Positions 50,454-58,458 of a stretch of DNA of 64,000 nucleotides are shown here, piece after piece. The position numbers and the translations under genes were made by a program. The stretch covers positions 260,178-324,177 of the forward strand of contig CAVQZD010000004.1 in the NCBI GenBank assembly GCA_963718375.1, in the 5' to 3' direction. The notes beneath the pieces are model-generated. The model did not search any database, was not told where the DNA came from, and saw nothing but the letters and a program-made list of their open reading frames with translations. Position 1 is the first letter of the stretch; every line of letters begins with the position of its first letter. This DNA is from RBG-16-64-13 sp963718375 (GTDB lineage: Bacteria > Actinomycetota > Thermoleophilia > RBG-16-64-13).

Positions 50454-51491
50454 ATGTCAACAGGGCAGCGCCGCAAAGTCTATCGCTTGGTGATGGGTCT
50501 CCTGAGCCTGGCGCTGGTCGGCGGAGTGGTCGCGGCCCTTGCGGTCGGAGCCGCGGGTCTGTCCGCCGCTGAGACCCTGCGTGCTTTTGGCGGTCTGCTA
50601 CGTCACGGCTCTGAGGCCACGGGTGACTATCCCGCCTGGGCTCCGAGGCTGCTGCTCGACCTCCGTATGCCCCGCATAGTCCTCGCACTCATCGTGGGAG
50701 CGGCCCTCTCGACTTCGGGCGCTTCGTTCCAGGGTGTGTTCCGAAATCCGCTGGCCGACCCGTATCTGCTGGGGGTCTCCGCTGGCGCGGGACTGGGCGC
50801 GACCATAGCCATCGTCGCGAGGCCTCTGGAGTCCATGGGCATCTACGGAGTCCCCCTTCTGGCGTTCGTGGGCGCGACGGCGGCGGCCTTCGTCGTCTAT
50901 CGGCTGGCTACTTTTGGGGGTCTTACGGGTGGCGCATCGCTGCTTCTTTCGGGGGTGGCAGTGGGGTCCACTCTCACCGCGGTGATGTCCTTTCTCATGA
51001 TAGCTACCGAGCGTGACCTACACACGGTGGTCGCCTGGCTCATGGGGGGCCTCTCCGCCGCCACTTGGACCAAGGTGTGGATCACGCTGCCCGTGGTCGG
51101 AGCCGGATTCATCTACATGATGTTTTCGGCCCGCCGCATGAACCTGCTCCTCATGGGTGAAGACCGCGCGCGCGAACTGGGGCTGGACAGTCAGCGCAGC
51201 CGCAGAAACCTGATGGTCGCGGCCGCCTTGACGACCGCCGCCGCAGTGGCCTTCGCAGGCTTGATAGGCTTCATCGGTCTGATGGTGCCGCACATCATGC
51301 GTCTGCTGGTAGGCCCCGATCATCGACGTCTATTGCCGGCCAGCGCGCTCTTCGGCGCCCTACTGCTGTTGCTGGCTGACACAGCCGCGCGCACCGTCAT
51401 GGCCCCCTCGGAGATCCCGGTAGGCATCATCACCACGGCGGTGGGCGGTCCCTTCTTCCTGTACCTACTCCGCTCTCGCAGGGGGATCTGA
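50454..51491 (+). CDS. btuC: Cobalamin-type ABC transporter permease (FecCD/BtuC family)
   Basis: 345 residues from ATG at 50454 with AGGAAGG upstream. Ten transmembrane helices with family signatures LRMPRIVLALIVGAALSTSG, FQGVFRNPLADPYLLGVSAG, the coupling region LMGEDRARELGLD, and FAGLIGFIGLMVPHIMRLL. Ends 1 base before the ATPase gene. Confidence 0.96.
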   Translation: MSTGQRRKVYRLVMGLLSLALVGGVVAALAVGAAGLSAAETLRAFGGLLRHGSEATGDYPAWAPRLLLDLRMPRIVLALIVGAALSTSGASFQGVFRNPLADPYLLGVSAGAGLGATIAIVARPLESMGIYGVPLLAFVGATAAAFVVYRLATFGGLTGGASLLLSGVAVGSTLTAVMSFLMIATERDLHTVVAWLMGGLSAATWTKVWITLPVVGAGFIYMMFSARRMNLLLMGEDRARELGLDSQRSRRNLMVAAALTTAAAVAFAGLIGFIGLMVPHIMRLLVGPDHRRLLPASALFGALLLLLADTAARTVMAPSEIPVGIITTAVGGPFFLYLLRSRRGI

Positions 51492-51492
51492 G

Positions 51493-52749
51493 ATGCCGCA
51501 AGCCGTCTATGATCTTCGCGCGGTCACAGTCACCCTTGGCGAGCAACAGGTGCTCGGCCCCCTCGACCTGGCGCTGCCGCCGGGCTCGTTCATCGGCATA
51601 GTAGGACCAAACGGTTCAGGCAAGACCACGCTTCTGAGGACTCTCACCGGCGTGGTGCGACCCTCGGCCGGCGAAATCCTGCTACATGGCCGGGCCCTCG
51701 CCGGCCACAAGCCCATCGACGTAGCCCGTTCGGTCGGTGTCGTCCCCCAGGCCTTTAGTCTCGACTTTAGCTTTACTGTTGAGGAGATGGCAGAGATGGG
51801 CAGGTACGCCCAGTCGGCCCGTGACCCGCATGGCGACCCGGCGACAGATGCGGAGTCACCCGTGACCGCGGCCCTACGGGCTACAGGCCTCCTCGACCTG
51901 GCGGACCGCCCTGTCACCCAGCTCTCAGGCGGTGAGCGCCAGCGAGCCCTCATAGCTCAGACGCTGGCGCAGGACACTCCCACTCTGCTTCTGGACGAAC
52001 CGCTCAACAACCTCGATCTAAACCACCAGCTGGAGACCATGCAGTTACTCCGGACGCTCAACTCCGAAGGCCGCACGGTGGCGATCGTCCTCCACGATCT
52101 CAACATGGCCGCCCAGTACTGCGACGGACTCGTGCTGCTGGACCATGGACTAGTCGCCGCCCAAGGTAGCCCAGAAGAGGTCCTCGACCCCCGGTTGATA
52201 CTCGAGATCTTCAAGACCAGGGTGACCGTGCACCGCCAGGGCCGACGGCCATACGTGACGCCCGTCTGGTCCGAACCCGCGATCACCCCCTCTCGCCACT
52301 TGCCCGGGGTACATGTGGTAGCCGGTGGCGGCGCCGCCTCCGGCTTGATCGAGGAGCTGGTGATGCGCGGATCTACTCCCACCGTAGGCGTGGTGAGCGT
52401 CTTTGACACCGACTACGCCACCGCCCAGACCTACGAGCTGGAGATCGTATCGGCTCCCCCCTTCGAGGCCTTCTCCGCAGACACGATGCTGGAGTTCGAC
52501 CGATTCGCCAAGCAGGCCGACGTGATCGTCATCGCCCCAGTGTTCTTCGGTCAGGGTAATCTAGCGCCCTTGCGAAGCACCCTCGAGGCCGCGAAGAGGG
52601 GCGTGCAAGTCATCGTGATCGACCAGCCTCCCATAGGCGAGAGGGACCTGAGCGGGGGCGAGGCGGCCGCCCTGATCGCAGAGTTGCAGAGTCACGGGGC
52701 CCTCGTTGTCGAGGGTCCCTCCCAGGCGGCAGACGCCGTCTGCGCCTAG
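51493..52749 (+). CDS. btuD: Cobalamin-type ABC transporter ATPase with fused C-terminal domain
   Basis: 418 residues. Residues 1-250 are a standard FecE/BtuD ATPase: Walker A (GPNGSGKT, about 38-45), Q-loop VVPQAF, signature LSGGERQRAL, Walker B TLLLDEP and the switch His. About 165 extra residues follow, beginning GVHVVAGGGAASGLIEELVM, with VGVVSVFDTDYATAQTYELE, DVIVIAPVFFGQGNLAP and ERDLSGGEAAALI. They look like a Rossmann-type alpha/beta domain. Its role is not known to me. Converges with ccmD, sharing 4 bases. Confidence 0.92.
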   Translation: MPQAVYDLRAVTVTLGEQQVLGPLDLALPPGSFIGIVGPNGSGKTTLLRTLTGVVRPSAGEILLHGRALAGHKPIDVARSVGVVPQAFSLDFSFTVEEMAEMGRYAQSARDPHGDPATDAESPVTAALRATGLLDLADRPVTQLSGGERQRALIAQTLAQDTPTLLLDEPLNNLDLNHQLETMQLLRTLNSEGRTVAIVLHDLNMAAQYCDGLVLLDHGLVAAQGSPEEVLDPRLILEIFKTRVTVHRQGRRPYVTPVWSEPAITPSRHLPGVHVVAGGGAASGLIEELVMRGSTPTVGVVSVFDTDYATAQTYELEIVSAPPFEAFSADTMLEFDRFAKQADVIVIAPVFFGQGNLAPLRSTLEAAKRGVQVIVIDQPPIGERDLSGGEAAALIAELQSHGALVVEGPSQAADAVCA

Positions 52750-52907
52750 GCGCTAGTCGAGGGCTGCTCCTCCACGGCAGAGTCTCCCTCTAGGTCGTCA
52801 AGGCGGCTCTGGATGAGGCCCTGCTTGTGACTGAGCCAGACCAGGTAGCCGGCCACCAGAAGCCACACTGCGCTGAAACCGAGCGCTAGATACCCCATAC
52901 CGCTCAC
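52746..52907 (-). CDS. ccmD: CcmD-like small haem-exporter subunit
   Basis: 53 residues from GTG overlapping the ccmC stop (GTGA). One transmembrane helix (LALGFSAVWLLVAGYLVWLS) is followed by a charged helix (KQGLIQSRLDDLEGD). Position directly after ccmC and size match CcmD, which helps release holo-CcmE from the CcmABC complex. Sequence alone would not prove it. Confidence 0.75.
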   Translation of the reverse strand: MSGMGYLALGFSAVWLLVAGYLVWLSHKQGLIQSRLDDLEGDSAVEEQPSTSA

Positions 52908-53626
52908 AAGTCACCTCCGTACCGATCTTGTCTCTGCGCCAGACTGTCCACGCGTGCGCCGGCCGCCTCTATGCGCACCCTCAGAAGCAGCAGGAAGACG
53001 AACAAGAGCGTGAAGGCGGTCAGACAGACCGCCAGCACCCATACCATGGTCCTGTCCATGGCGAAGCCTCCGGACCCCAGGATGCGGGGATGCACGGTCC
53101 TCCACCACCAGATGGAGAGGAAGACTATGGGCACGTCGATCCATCCCACGATCCCGTACACGGCCGCCACGCGCGCCCGCTTGCGGCCGGGCGGCATCAC
53201 TGCCCGAAGCAGCAGGTAGCCCACATAGATGAACCACAGCACAAGGGTCGTGGTCAGACGAGGTTCCCAGGTCCAAAACACGCCCCAGGCCGGCTTCGCC
53301 CACAAGGGGCCTGTCACCAGGGTGATGGTGGTGAAGAGCACTCCGATCTCTGCGGCGGCGGCGGCTATCCGGTCCAGAGCCAACTCACCCTTGACCAGAT
53401 AGGCGACGCTGAAGCCGAAGACGCAGGTGAACGCCGGCCCCAGGGCTATCCAAGCACTGGGCATGTGAAAGTAGAACAGTCTCTGCACGTCGCCCATCTC
53501 GGCTTCGCGTGGAGCGATCACCAGTGCAGCCACCGTCGCGAAGACCATGGCCGCTCCCGCCGCGATCCCCCACGCGGTCAAGGACCGACCCGTTCTCACC
53601 CTCTTAGATCTGACCATGACCATCAC
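52904..53626 (-). CDS. ccmC: Cytochrome c maturation protein CcmC
   Basis: 240 residues, six transmembrane helices. The tryptophan-rich WWD motif (WGVFWTWEPRLTTTLVLW) and flanking His (RLFYFHMPSAWIAL; TVHPRI) bind haem for transfer to CcmE. The start (GTG at 53626 or ATG at 53617) lacks a good SD. Lies 18 nt after ccmB. Confidence 0.95.
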   Translation of the reverse strand: MMVMVRSKRVRTGRSLTAWGIAAGAAMVFATVAALVIAPREAEMGDVQRLFYFHMPSAWIALGPAFTCVFGFSVAYLVKGELALDRIAAAAAEIGVLFTTITLVTGPLWAKPAWGVFWTWEPRLTTTLVLWFIYVGYLLLRAVMPPGRKRARVAAVYGIVGWIDVPIVFLSIWWWRTVHPRILGSGGFAMDRTMVWVLAVCLTAFTLLFVFLLLLRVRIEAAGARVDSLAQRQDRYGGDL

Positions 53627-53644
53627 CGCGTCCGATCCATCTCT

Positions 53645-54325
53645 TCATGCCTCTACAGCATAGTCGAATAGGACGAAACCCACTGCTGTGAAGAGCACAT
53701 CGTATATGACCATGAACCATGGCCAGAACCCGATCCCACTCCAGGGATCGTCCCCAAGCAGCACCACAGAACATCTGGAGGCGGCTATCAGCAGCGGCAC
53801 CAGCAGCGGCAGCACCAGCACCGTGAGAAGCGCCCCTCTGGCCCGTATACCTGCAGTCAGTGCCGCCGCCAGAGTGCCTATCGCCGAAAGTCCGACGGCC
53901 GCCAGCACCATGATCCCCAAGAGCGCCAGCCAGGCCAGACCAAGACCCACATCGAACAGGACCCCAAAGAAGATGAGCACCAGCAGGCCGGTCGCGGACG
54001 AAAGGACCAGGCTGCTGAGCAGCTTGCCGAGATACACCACTCCTCTGTCGACGGGGCAGAGGAGCAACCCCTCAAGGCACTGCGCTTCTTTCTCGCTCTC
54101 GAAGGGCCGCCCCACGGCCAGCAGACCCGGAAAGAGAAAGGCCGCCCAGAGGACACCCGAGCGGGCCAAGTTCGACTCCGCGGCTCCGGAGTCCATGCTG
54201 AAGCTGAACACCAGCACGACCAAGAAGCCAAGCAGCGCCATGGTGATGATCGCGCTGGCCGACCGCATCTCGGTCCGCAGGTCCTTCTTGGTGATGGTCC
54301 ACGCCAGGAGGAGAGTCCTTCTCAT
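53645..54325 (-). CDS. ccmB: Haem-exporter-type ABC permease CcmB
   Basis: 226 residues from ATG overlapping the ccmA stop. Six transmembrane helices and the family stretch SASAIITMALLGFLVVLVFS, LFPGLLAVGRPFESEKEAQC, LEGLLLCPVDRGVVYLGKLL, VLPLLVPLLIA are present. Forms the CcmAB transporter with the adjacent ATPase. Confidence 0.95.
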   Translation of the reverse strand: MRRTLLLAWTITKKDLRTEMRSASAIITMALLGFLVVLVFSFSMDSGAAESNLARSGVLWAAFLFPGLLAVGRPFESEKEAQCLEGLLLCPVDRGVVYLGKLLSSLVLSSATGLLVLIFFGVLFDVGLGLAWLALLGIMVLAAVGLSAIGTLAAALTAGIRARGALLTVLVLPLLVPLLIAASRCSVVLLGDDPWSGIGFWPWFMVIYDVLFTAVGFVLFDYAVEA

Positions 54326-55059
54326 GACCGCGAACCCCCTGTCGCCCCACCGGCAGCCTCCCGGCACGCGCTCCGGTAGTCCTGTTCAAACTCGTCGCGG
54401 CTGAGGCCGGATGTCTGGGTATCCACTACCAGGCTCCCCTTGATCAGGACCGCCACGCGGTCGGCCAACGCGAGACCGGTGTCGAGATCGTGACTGGTGA
54501 GAAGCACAGTGCGCTGCCCGTCTCTTAGCCCGCCCAGTAGGCTCCCGAGCTTCTCCCGAGCCTCGTCGTCCAGACCCGTGAAGGGCTCGTCCAGCAGCAG
54601 GACCGCGGGTTCGTGCAGAAGGGCGCGTCCGACCGCCAGTCTCTGCAGCATACCCCTTGAGTAGGCGGACGCTGCGCGGTCCGCCACCCCTGACAACCCC
54701 ATCTCGTCCAGGGCACGCCGAGCGACCTCTCTGACCTCGGCCAAGCCGTACAACCGTGCATAGAACTCCAGATTCTCTCTGCCGGTCAGTTGCGGATACA
54801 CGTAGGGCTGATGAGAGATCACCCCGATCTGTCGCCTGTAGGCTGAAGGGTCGCGACCGACCTCCAGACCGCCGATGCGGACACTTCCCGCGTCCGGCCG
54901 GAGCAGAGCGGCAAGGATCTTGAGCAGGGTGGTCTTGCCCGCACCGTTGGGGCCGAAGACTGCGACCGACTCGCCACGCTCGACGTGTAAGGTGACCCCA
55001 CGGAGCACGCGATCCGCGCCAAAGGAGAAGTCTATGCCGTCGGCCTCGATGGCTGCCAC
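54322..55059 (-). CDS. ccmA: Haem-exporter-type ABC ATPase CcmA
   Basis: 245 residues from GTG. Walker A GPNGAGKT (36-43), signature YSRGMLQRLA (the YSRGM form typical of CcmA), Walker B VLLLDEP, and switch TSHD. It powers release of haem-loaded CcmE from CcmC/D. Confidence 0.95.
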   Translation of the reverse strand: MAAIEADGIDFSFGADRVLRGVTLHVERGESVAVFGPNGAGKTTLLKILAALLRPDAGSVRIGGLEVGRDPSAYRRQIGVISHQPYVYPQLTGRENLEFYARLYGLAEVREVARRALDEMGLSGVADRAASAYSRGMLQRLAVGRALLHEPAVLLLDEPFTGLDDEAREKLGSLLGGLRDGQRTVLLTSHDLDTGLALADRVAVLIKGSLVVDTQTSGLSRDEFEQDYRSACREAAGGATGGSRS

Positions 55060-55062
55060 AGC

Positions 55063-57036
55063 CTAGTTCCCCTTCGCAGGCGCGCCGTCGCCTATCCCGC
55101 CCCCGGTAGGCGGAGTCTCGGCAGGCGGGGCCCCCCGTTTCTGCCGGCCAAGCGCCCAAAGCGCCGCCAGCGCGCCGGCGCTGAGCACCCCTCCTCCTAT
55201 CCACAGCCACACGATGAGTGGGTGCTTCTCGAGCTTGATGTACACGGACGCCCCGTCTTCGGAGACCTGCAGCAGCGAGACGTAGACGTCACCCGCGGCC
55301 GAAGTTCGGCGAGCGACGCGGGTCCAGGTCTGCTGCGTGGCGGGGTAGTACTCCACGGTGGGGGTCAACTGCCCCGCAGACTGACCTCCGATGCTGAGCG
55401 CGAGCAGTGCTCGGTCCACTTCCTTGTCGCCCGCGGCGCCGCTCTCTGATTCAAGGCCCTCAAAGACAACCGTCACGTTCCGCAGGGTCAGAGACTCACC
55501 CCGAGCCAGCTGCCCCTCCGTCGACTCCTTGTACGACCATGAACCTATGAGACCGACCACCAGTATCAAGAGCCCCAAATGAGCGAGGAGGGCACCGTAG
55601 CTTCGAAGTCCCCGCCGGGTCCGCACCCACCGTAGGACCACCGCCACCGTCGCTCCTCCGGCCAGAGCGAAGGTCACGACCGGGTAGAAGTCCCGGACTC
55701 CGACAGCCAGCAAGGTGATGAGCACCACCGCGGCCACCAGACCAGAAGCGCTCCAACCCACCACCAAGCGCCTGCGCGAGCCCCGCGCGAAGCCGGCCAG
55801 AGAACAGACGATCATGAGCAGCAGCAGAAGGATGCCGAGCGGAGCCATCACGGTATCGAAGAAGCCCGTGCCCAAGACGACCTCCCCGCCGCCCAAAGCC
55901 TCCGCGATAGGCGGATAGATGACGCCCCACAGGATGAAGAAGGTCATCCCGACGAGCAGCAGCACGGTCAAGAACACATTGAAGCTATCACCGGTAGACC
56001 GACCCGGGTCATCGGCAACGCGCAGCTGTTCTCTGTGCCGCACGATGACCACGACCGAAAGAGCGAGCATGATCAGCATGAAGACCACGAACCAGGCGAT
56101 CAAGCGAGGCTCTGCGAAGGCATGCACTGACGAAGCCACGCCGGTGCGTGTGAGAAACGTGCCGAATATGGTGAGCAAGAAGGTGGCGACAGCGAGCGTG
56201 ACAGTCGCCAGCTGCTGCCTGAGTGTGCGCTGGGCGATGAAGGCTGAGTGCAGCAGCGCGGTCGCTGTCAGCCAGGGGATGAGCGAGGCGTTCTCCACGG
56301 GATCCCAGGCCCAATACCCCCCCCAACCGAGAGTGACATAAGCCCACCACCCTCCGACCACGTTGCCGATCGTGAGGAACAACCAGCCTACGAGTGCCCA
56401 GCGGCGCAGGGAACCTAGATTGACGGAAAGGGCACTACCGCCGGCGAGCCCCGCGACCACCAGACCGAACGGGATGGCCATGGCTACGTAGCCCACATAC
56501 AGCGTCACCGGGTGGATGATCATCCCCGGGTTCACGAGCTGAGGGTTGAGCCCCAAACCGTCATCGGGCACCGGGACCAGCGGGCTGGCCGCAAACGGGT
56601 CGCAACTCGGGGCGAACAGCATCAAGAGTGAGAAGAAGAGTCCTATGGAAGACAGCACGGCCACCAGGTAAGGGAAGGATGGCGGGTCTCGCCGGCGCCC
56701 GCCAAGCGCGGCCAGCACCGAGAACAGGGCCATCAGCAGCAGCCATAGCAGCAAAGACCCCGAGTTACCCGCCCAAAGAGCGGAGAGCGTGTACACGAGC
56801 GAGAGGCTCTTTGAGGAATGCTCGTAGACGTAGAGGTTGCTGAAGTCTCGCGTCACCAGGGCGGTCAGCAAGACCGCCGCGGCCGCGGCCGCGAACGCCA
56901 AGGACAGATAGAGCGCCCACATCCCGGCCCGCAGCAACCATTGCTTGTCACCGCGCCGACCGACCAGCGGAAGGACCACTCCGCCAAAGCCGGCCGCGGC
57001 GGCCATGCCTAGGAAGACGGTGCCCGCTTGGTTCAA
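55063..57036 (-). CDS. ccmF: Haem lyase component CcmF
   Basis: 657 residues from TTG overlapping the ccmE stop (TTGA); an ATG at 57006 is the alternative. About 15 transmembrane helices with the WWD motif (LGWGGYWAWDPVENASLIPW) and conserved His (IHPVTLYVGYVA). It joins haem from CcmE to apocytochrome thiols. Close to E. coli length. CcmG/CcmH partners are not in the window, so they lie elsewhere or are dispensed with. Confidence 0.96.
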   Translation of the reverse strand: MNQAGTVFLGMAAAAGFGGVVLPLVGRRGDKQWLLRAGMWALYLSLAFAAAAAAVLLTALVTRDFSNLYVYEHSSKSLSLVYTLSALWAGNSGSLLLWLLLMALFSVLAALGGRRRDPPSFPYLVAVLSSIGLFFSLLMLFAPSCDPFAASPLVPVPDDGLGLNPQLVNPGMIIHPVTLYVGYVAMAIPFGLVVAGLAGGSALSVNLGSLRRWALVGWLFLTIGNVVGGWWAYVTLGWGGYWAWDPVENASLIPWLTATALLHSAFIAQRTLRQQLATVTLAVATFLLTIFGTFLTRTGVASSVHAFAEPRLIAWFVVFMLIMLALSVVVIVRHREQLRVADDPGRSTGDSFNVFLTVLLLVGMTFFILWGVIYPPIAEALGGGEVVLGTGFFDTVMAPLGILLLLLMIVCSLAGFARGSRRRLVVGWSASGLVAAVVLITLLAVGVRDFYPVVTFALAGGATVAVVLRWVRTRRGLRSYGALLAHLGLLILVVGLIGSWSYKESTEGQLARGESLTLRNVTVVFEGLESESGAAGDKEVDRALLALSIGGQSAGQLTPTVEYYPATQQTWTRVARRTSAAGDVYVSLLQVSEDGASVYIKLEKHPLIVWLWIGGGVLSAGALAALWALGRQKRGAPPAETPPTGGGIGDGAPAKGN

Positions 57037-57455
57037 GGAGCCGCCTCATACTTGCTGGGGCACTTGGTGATCAGAGTCCTGGCCAAGAACACACTGGCGC
57101 CGTCGAAGTCACCCTCGGCCACGATCTCCGCGCCCGGCTCGTTCTTGAACGCATCAGGGAGCGCTCCGCTGTAGGTGACCTTGAGAGTGAGTCCCCGCTG
57201 CTCTCGGTCATAGATGACGAATGTGTACTCGCCCCCGTCGCCCTCGACCAGCGAACCGCCTTGAAGCTCCCCAGACACCCGCACGTTGGGAGCGCTGCCT
57301 CCCGCGAGTAGCTCGGAGACGGAGTAGTAGTAGACCGCCCCCCGCCCGACCGCGAACCACAGCAGCACTCCCACTGCGGCGACGATGACCGCGGCAGCGA
57401 TCATCAGCCTTGTCTTGCGCGGGCTCCTAGACTTGCGGGGGCCATCGTCCGTCAT
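57033..57455 (-). CDS. ccmE: Haem chaperone CcmE, Cys-type variant
   Basis: 140 residues, one N-terminal membrane anchor and an OB-fold. The haem-binding motif reads C-P-S-K-Y near the C-terminus (TKCPSKYE) instead of the HxxxY of proteobacteria. The CxxxY form is known from archaea, some deltaproteobacteria and Gram-positive bacteria. First gene of ccmE-F-A-B-C-D, all coupled. Confidence 0.92.
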   Translation of the reverse strand: MTDDGPRKSRSPRKTRLMIAAAVIVAAVGVLLWFAVGRGAVYYYSVSELLAGGSAPNVRVSGELQGGSLVEGDGGEYTFVIYDREQRGLTLKVTYSGALPDAFKNEPGAEIVAEGDFDGASVFLARTLITKCPSKYEAAP

Positions 57456-57618
57456 GAGTGGCGCGAACTCTACCAGGCGCCGACCTCTGCGAAAAGGCCG
57501 GGCGCAGGGGCTAGTCCTTGGGATATCGGCGGAAGTCCAGCTTGCGCCCGCCGGACAGTGCCGCTATGTTGGTGAGGTAGAACAGTGCATCGGGCCGACC
57601 CGTACGTCACGAGGCCAC

Positions 57619-58416
57619 ATGGTCACTGACGATCCGCATACAGTCCAGCCTCACAGCGAGCAGGCGCCGAAGCGGAGGCGCGCGCGGATGCGGCGCCGCT
57701 GGACGGTGCTCATCGTTCTTTCATGCGTGCTGGTGGCGCTAGTGATCGCGGCCTTTGTCGCGGCGCACTACACGAGCCGCAGCTCCTTTTGCGACACCTG
57801 CCACGAGATGGACCCCTACTACGCGAGTTGGATGGCCTCGTCACATGCGAGCGCCGAGTGCGCAGACTGCCATATACCCCCGGGGCTCGTCCCGTACATC
57901 GAGACCAAGCTCTTCTCTCTGCGGGAGGTCTGGGTGCATATCACCGGCGGCACGGACGTGCCTCTGGCAGTGACCCGCGAGATACCCAACGAAAGCTGCT
58001 ACCGCTGCCATTCGACGCCCCAAGACGTGACTCTCGAGGGAGTCACCTTCTCGCACGCAGAGCACGAGGAGGAGTACTGCATCGACTGTCACGTGCGGTT
58101 CGTCCACACCGACGTCAACCCCCCGTACTACGAATCCCCCGCCACGATGGATGCCTGCGTGAAGTGCCACGATGGCACGAGAGCAGCCGGTGAGTGCTCG
58201 GTGTGCCACGAGGCGCCTCACGAGCCTCGAGGTGAATGCGCCGCCTGCCACAACACGAACGCCTGGAAGCCCTCTGCCTTCACCCACCCTCAAGTCGGGG
58301 AGCACATCCCTCGCGGAGAGCATCCTCTGAGCTGTACCGACTGCCATACGACCGGATTCGGCAGCCAGAGCTGCAGTTGCCACGGCGGTAACCCTCCAAA
58401 TGGGAGCGATGACTGA
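57619..58416 (+). CDS. Membrane-anchored multihaem c-type cytochrome (NapC/NrfH-like N-terminus)
   Basis: 265 residues from ATG at 57619. A basic N-terminus and single helix (VLIVLSCVLVALVIAAFVAA) anchor it. Eight CxxCH motifs follow: CDTCH, CADCH, CYRCH, CIDCH, CVKCH, CSVCH, CAACH and CTDCH; a ninth site reads CSCH with one spacer residue. The first part (SFCDTCHEMDPYYASWMASS) is like NrfH/NapC quinol dehydrogenases. It probably takes electrons from the quinone pool to an outer redox partner. It is divergent from the Ccm operon, whose product it needs. Confidence 0.92.
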   Translation: MVTDDPHTVQPHSEQAPKRRRARMRRRWTVLIVLSCVLVALVIAAFVAAHYTSRSSFCDTCHEMDPYYASWMASSHASAECADCHIPPGLVPYIETKLFSLREVWVHITGGTDVPLAVTREIPNESCYRCHSTPQDVTLEGVTFSHAEHEEEYCIDCHVRFVHTDVNPPYYESPATMDACVKCHDGTRAAGECSVCHEAPHEPRGECAACHNTNAWKPSAFTHPQVGEHIPRGEHPLSCTDCHTTGFGSQSCSCHGGNPPNGSDD

Positions 58417-58458
58417 CCAGCGTCCTCGGGCGCGCAGAGTCGAAGACTCCGGTCCGCC

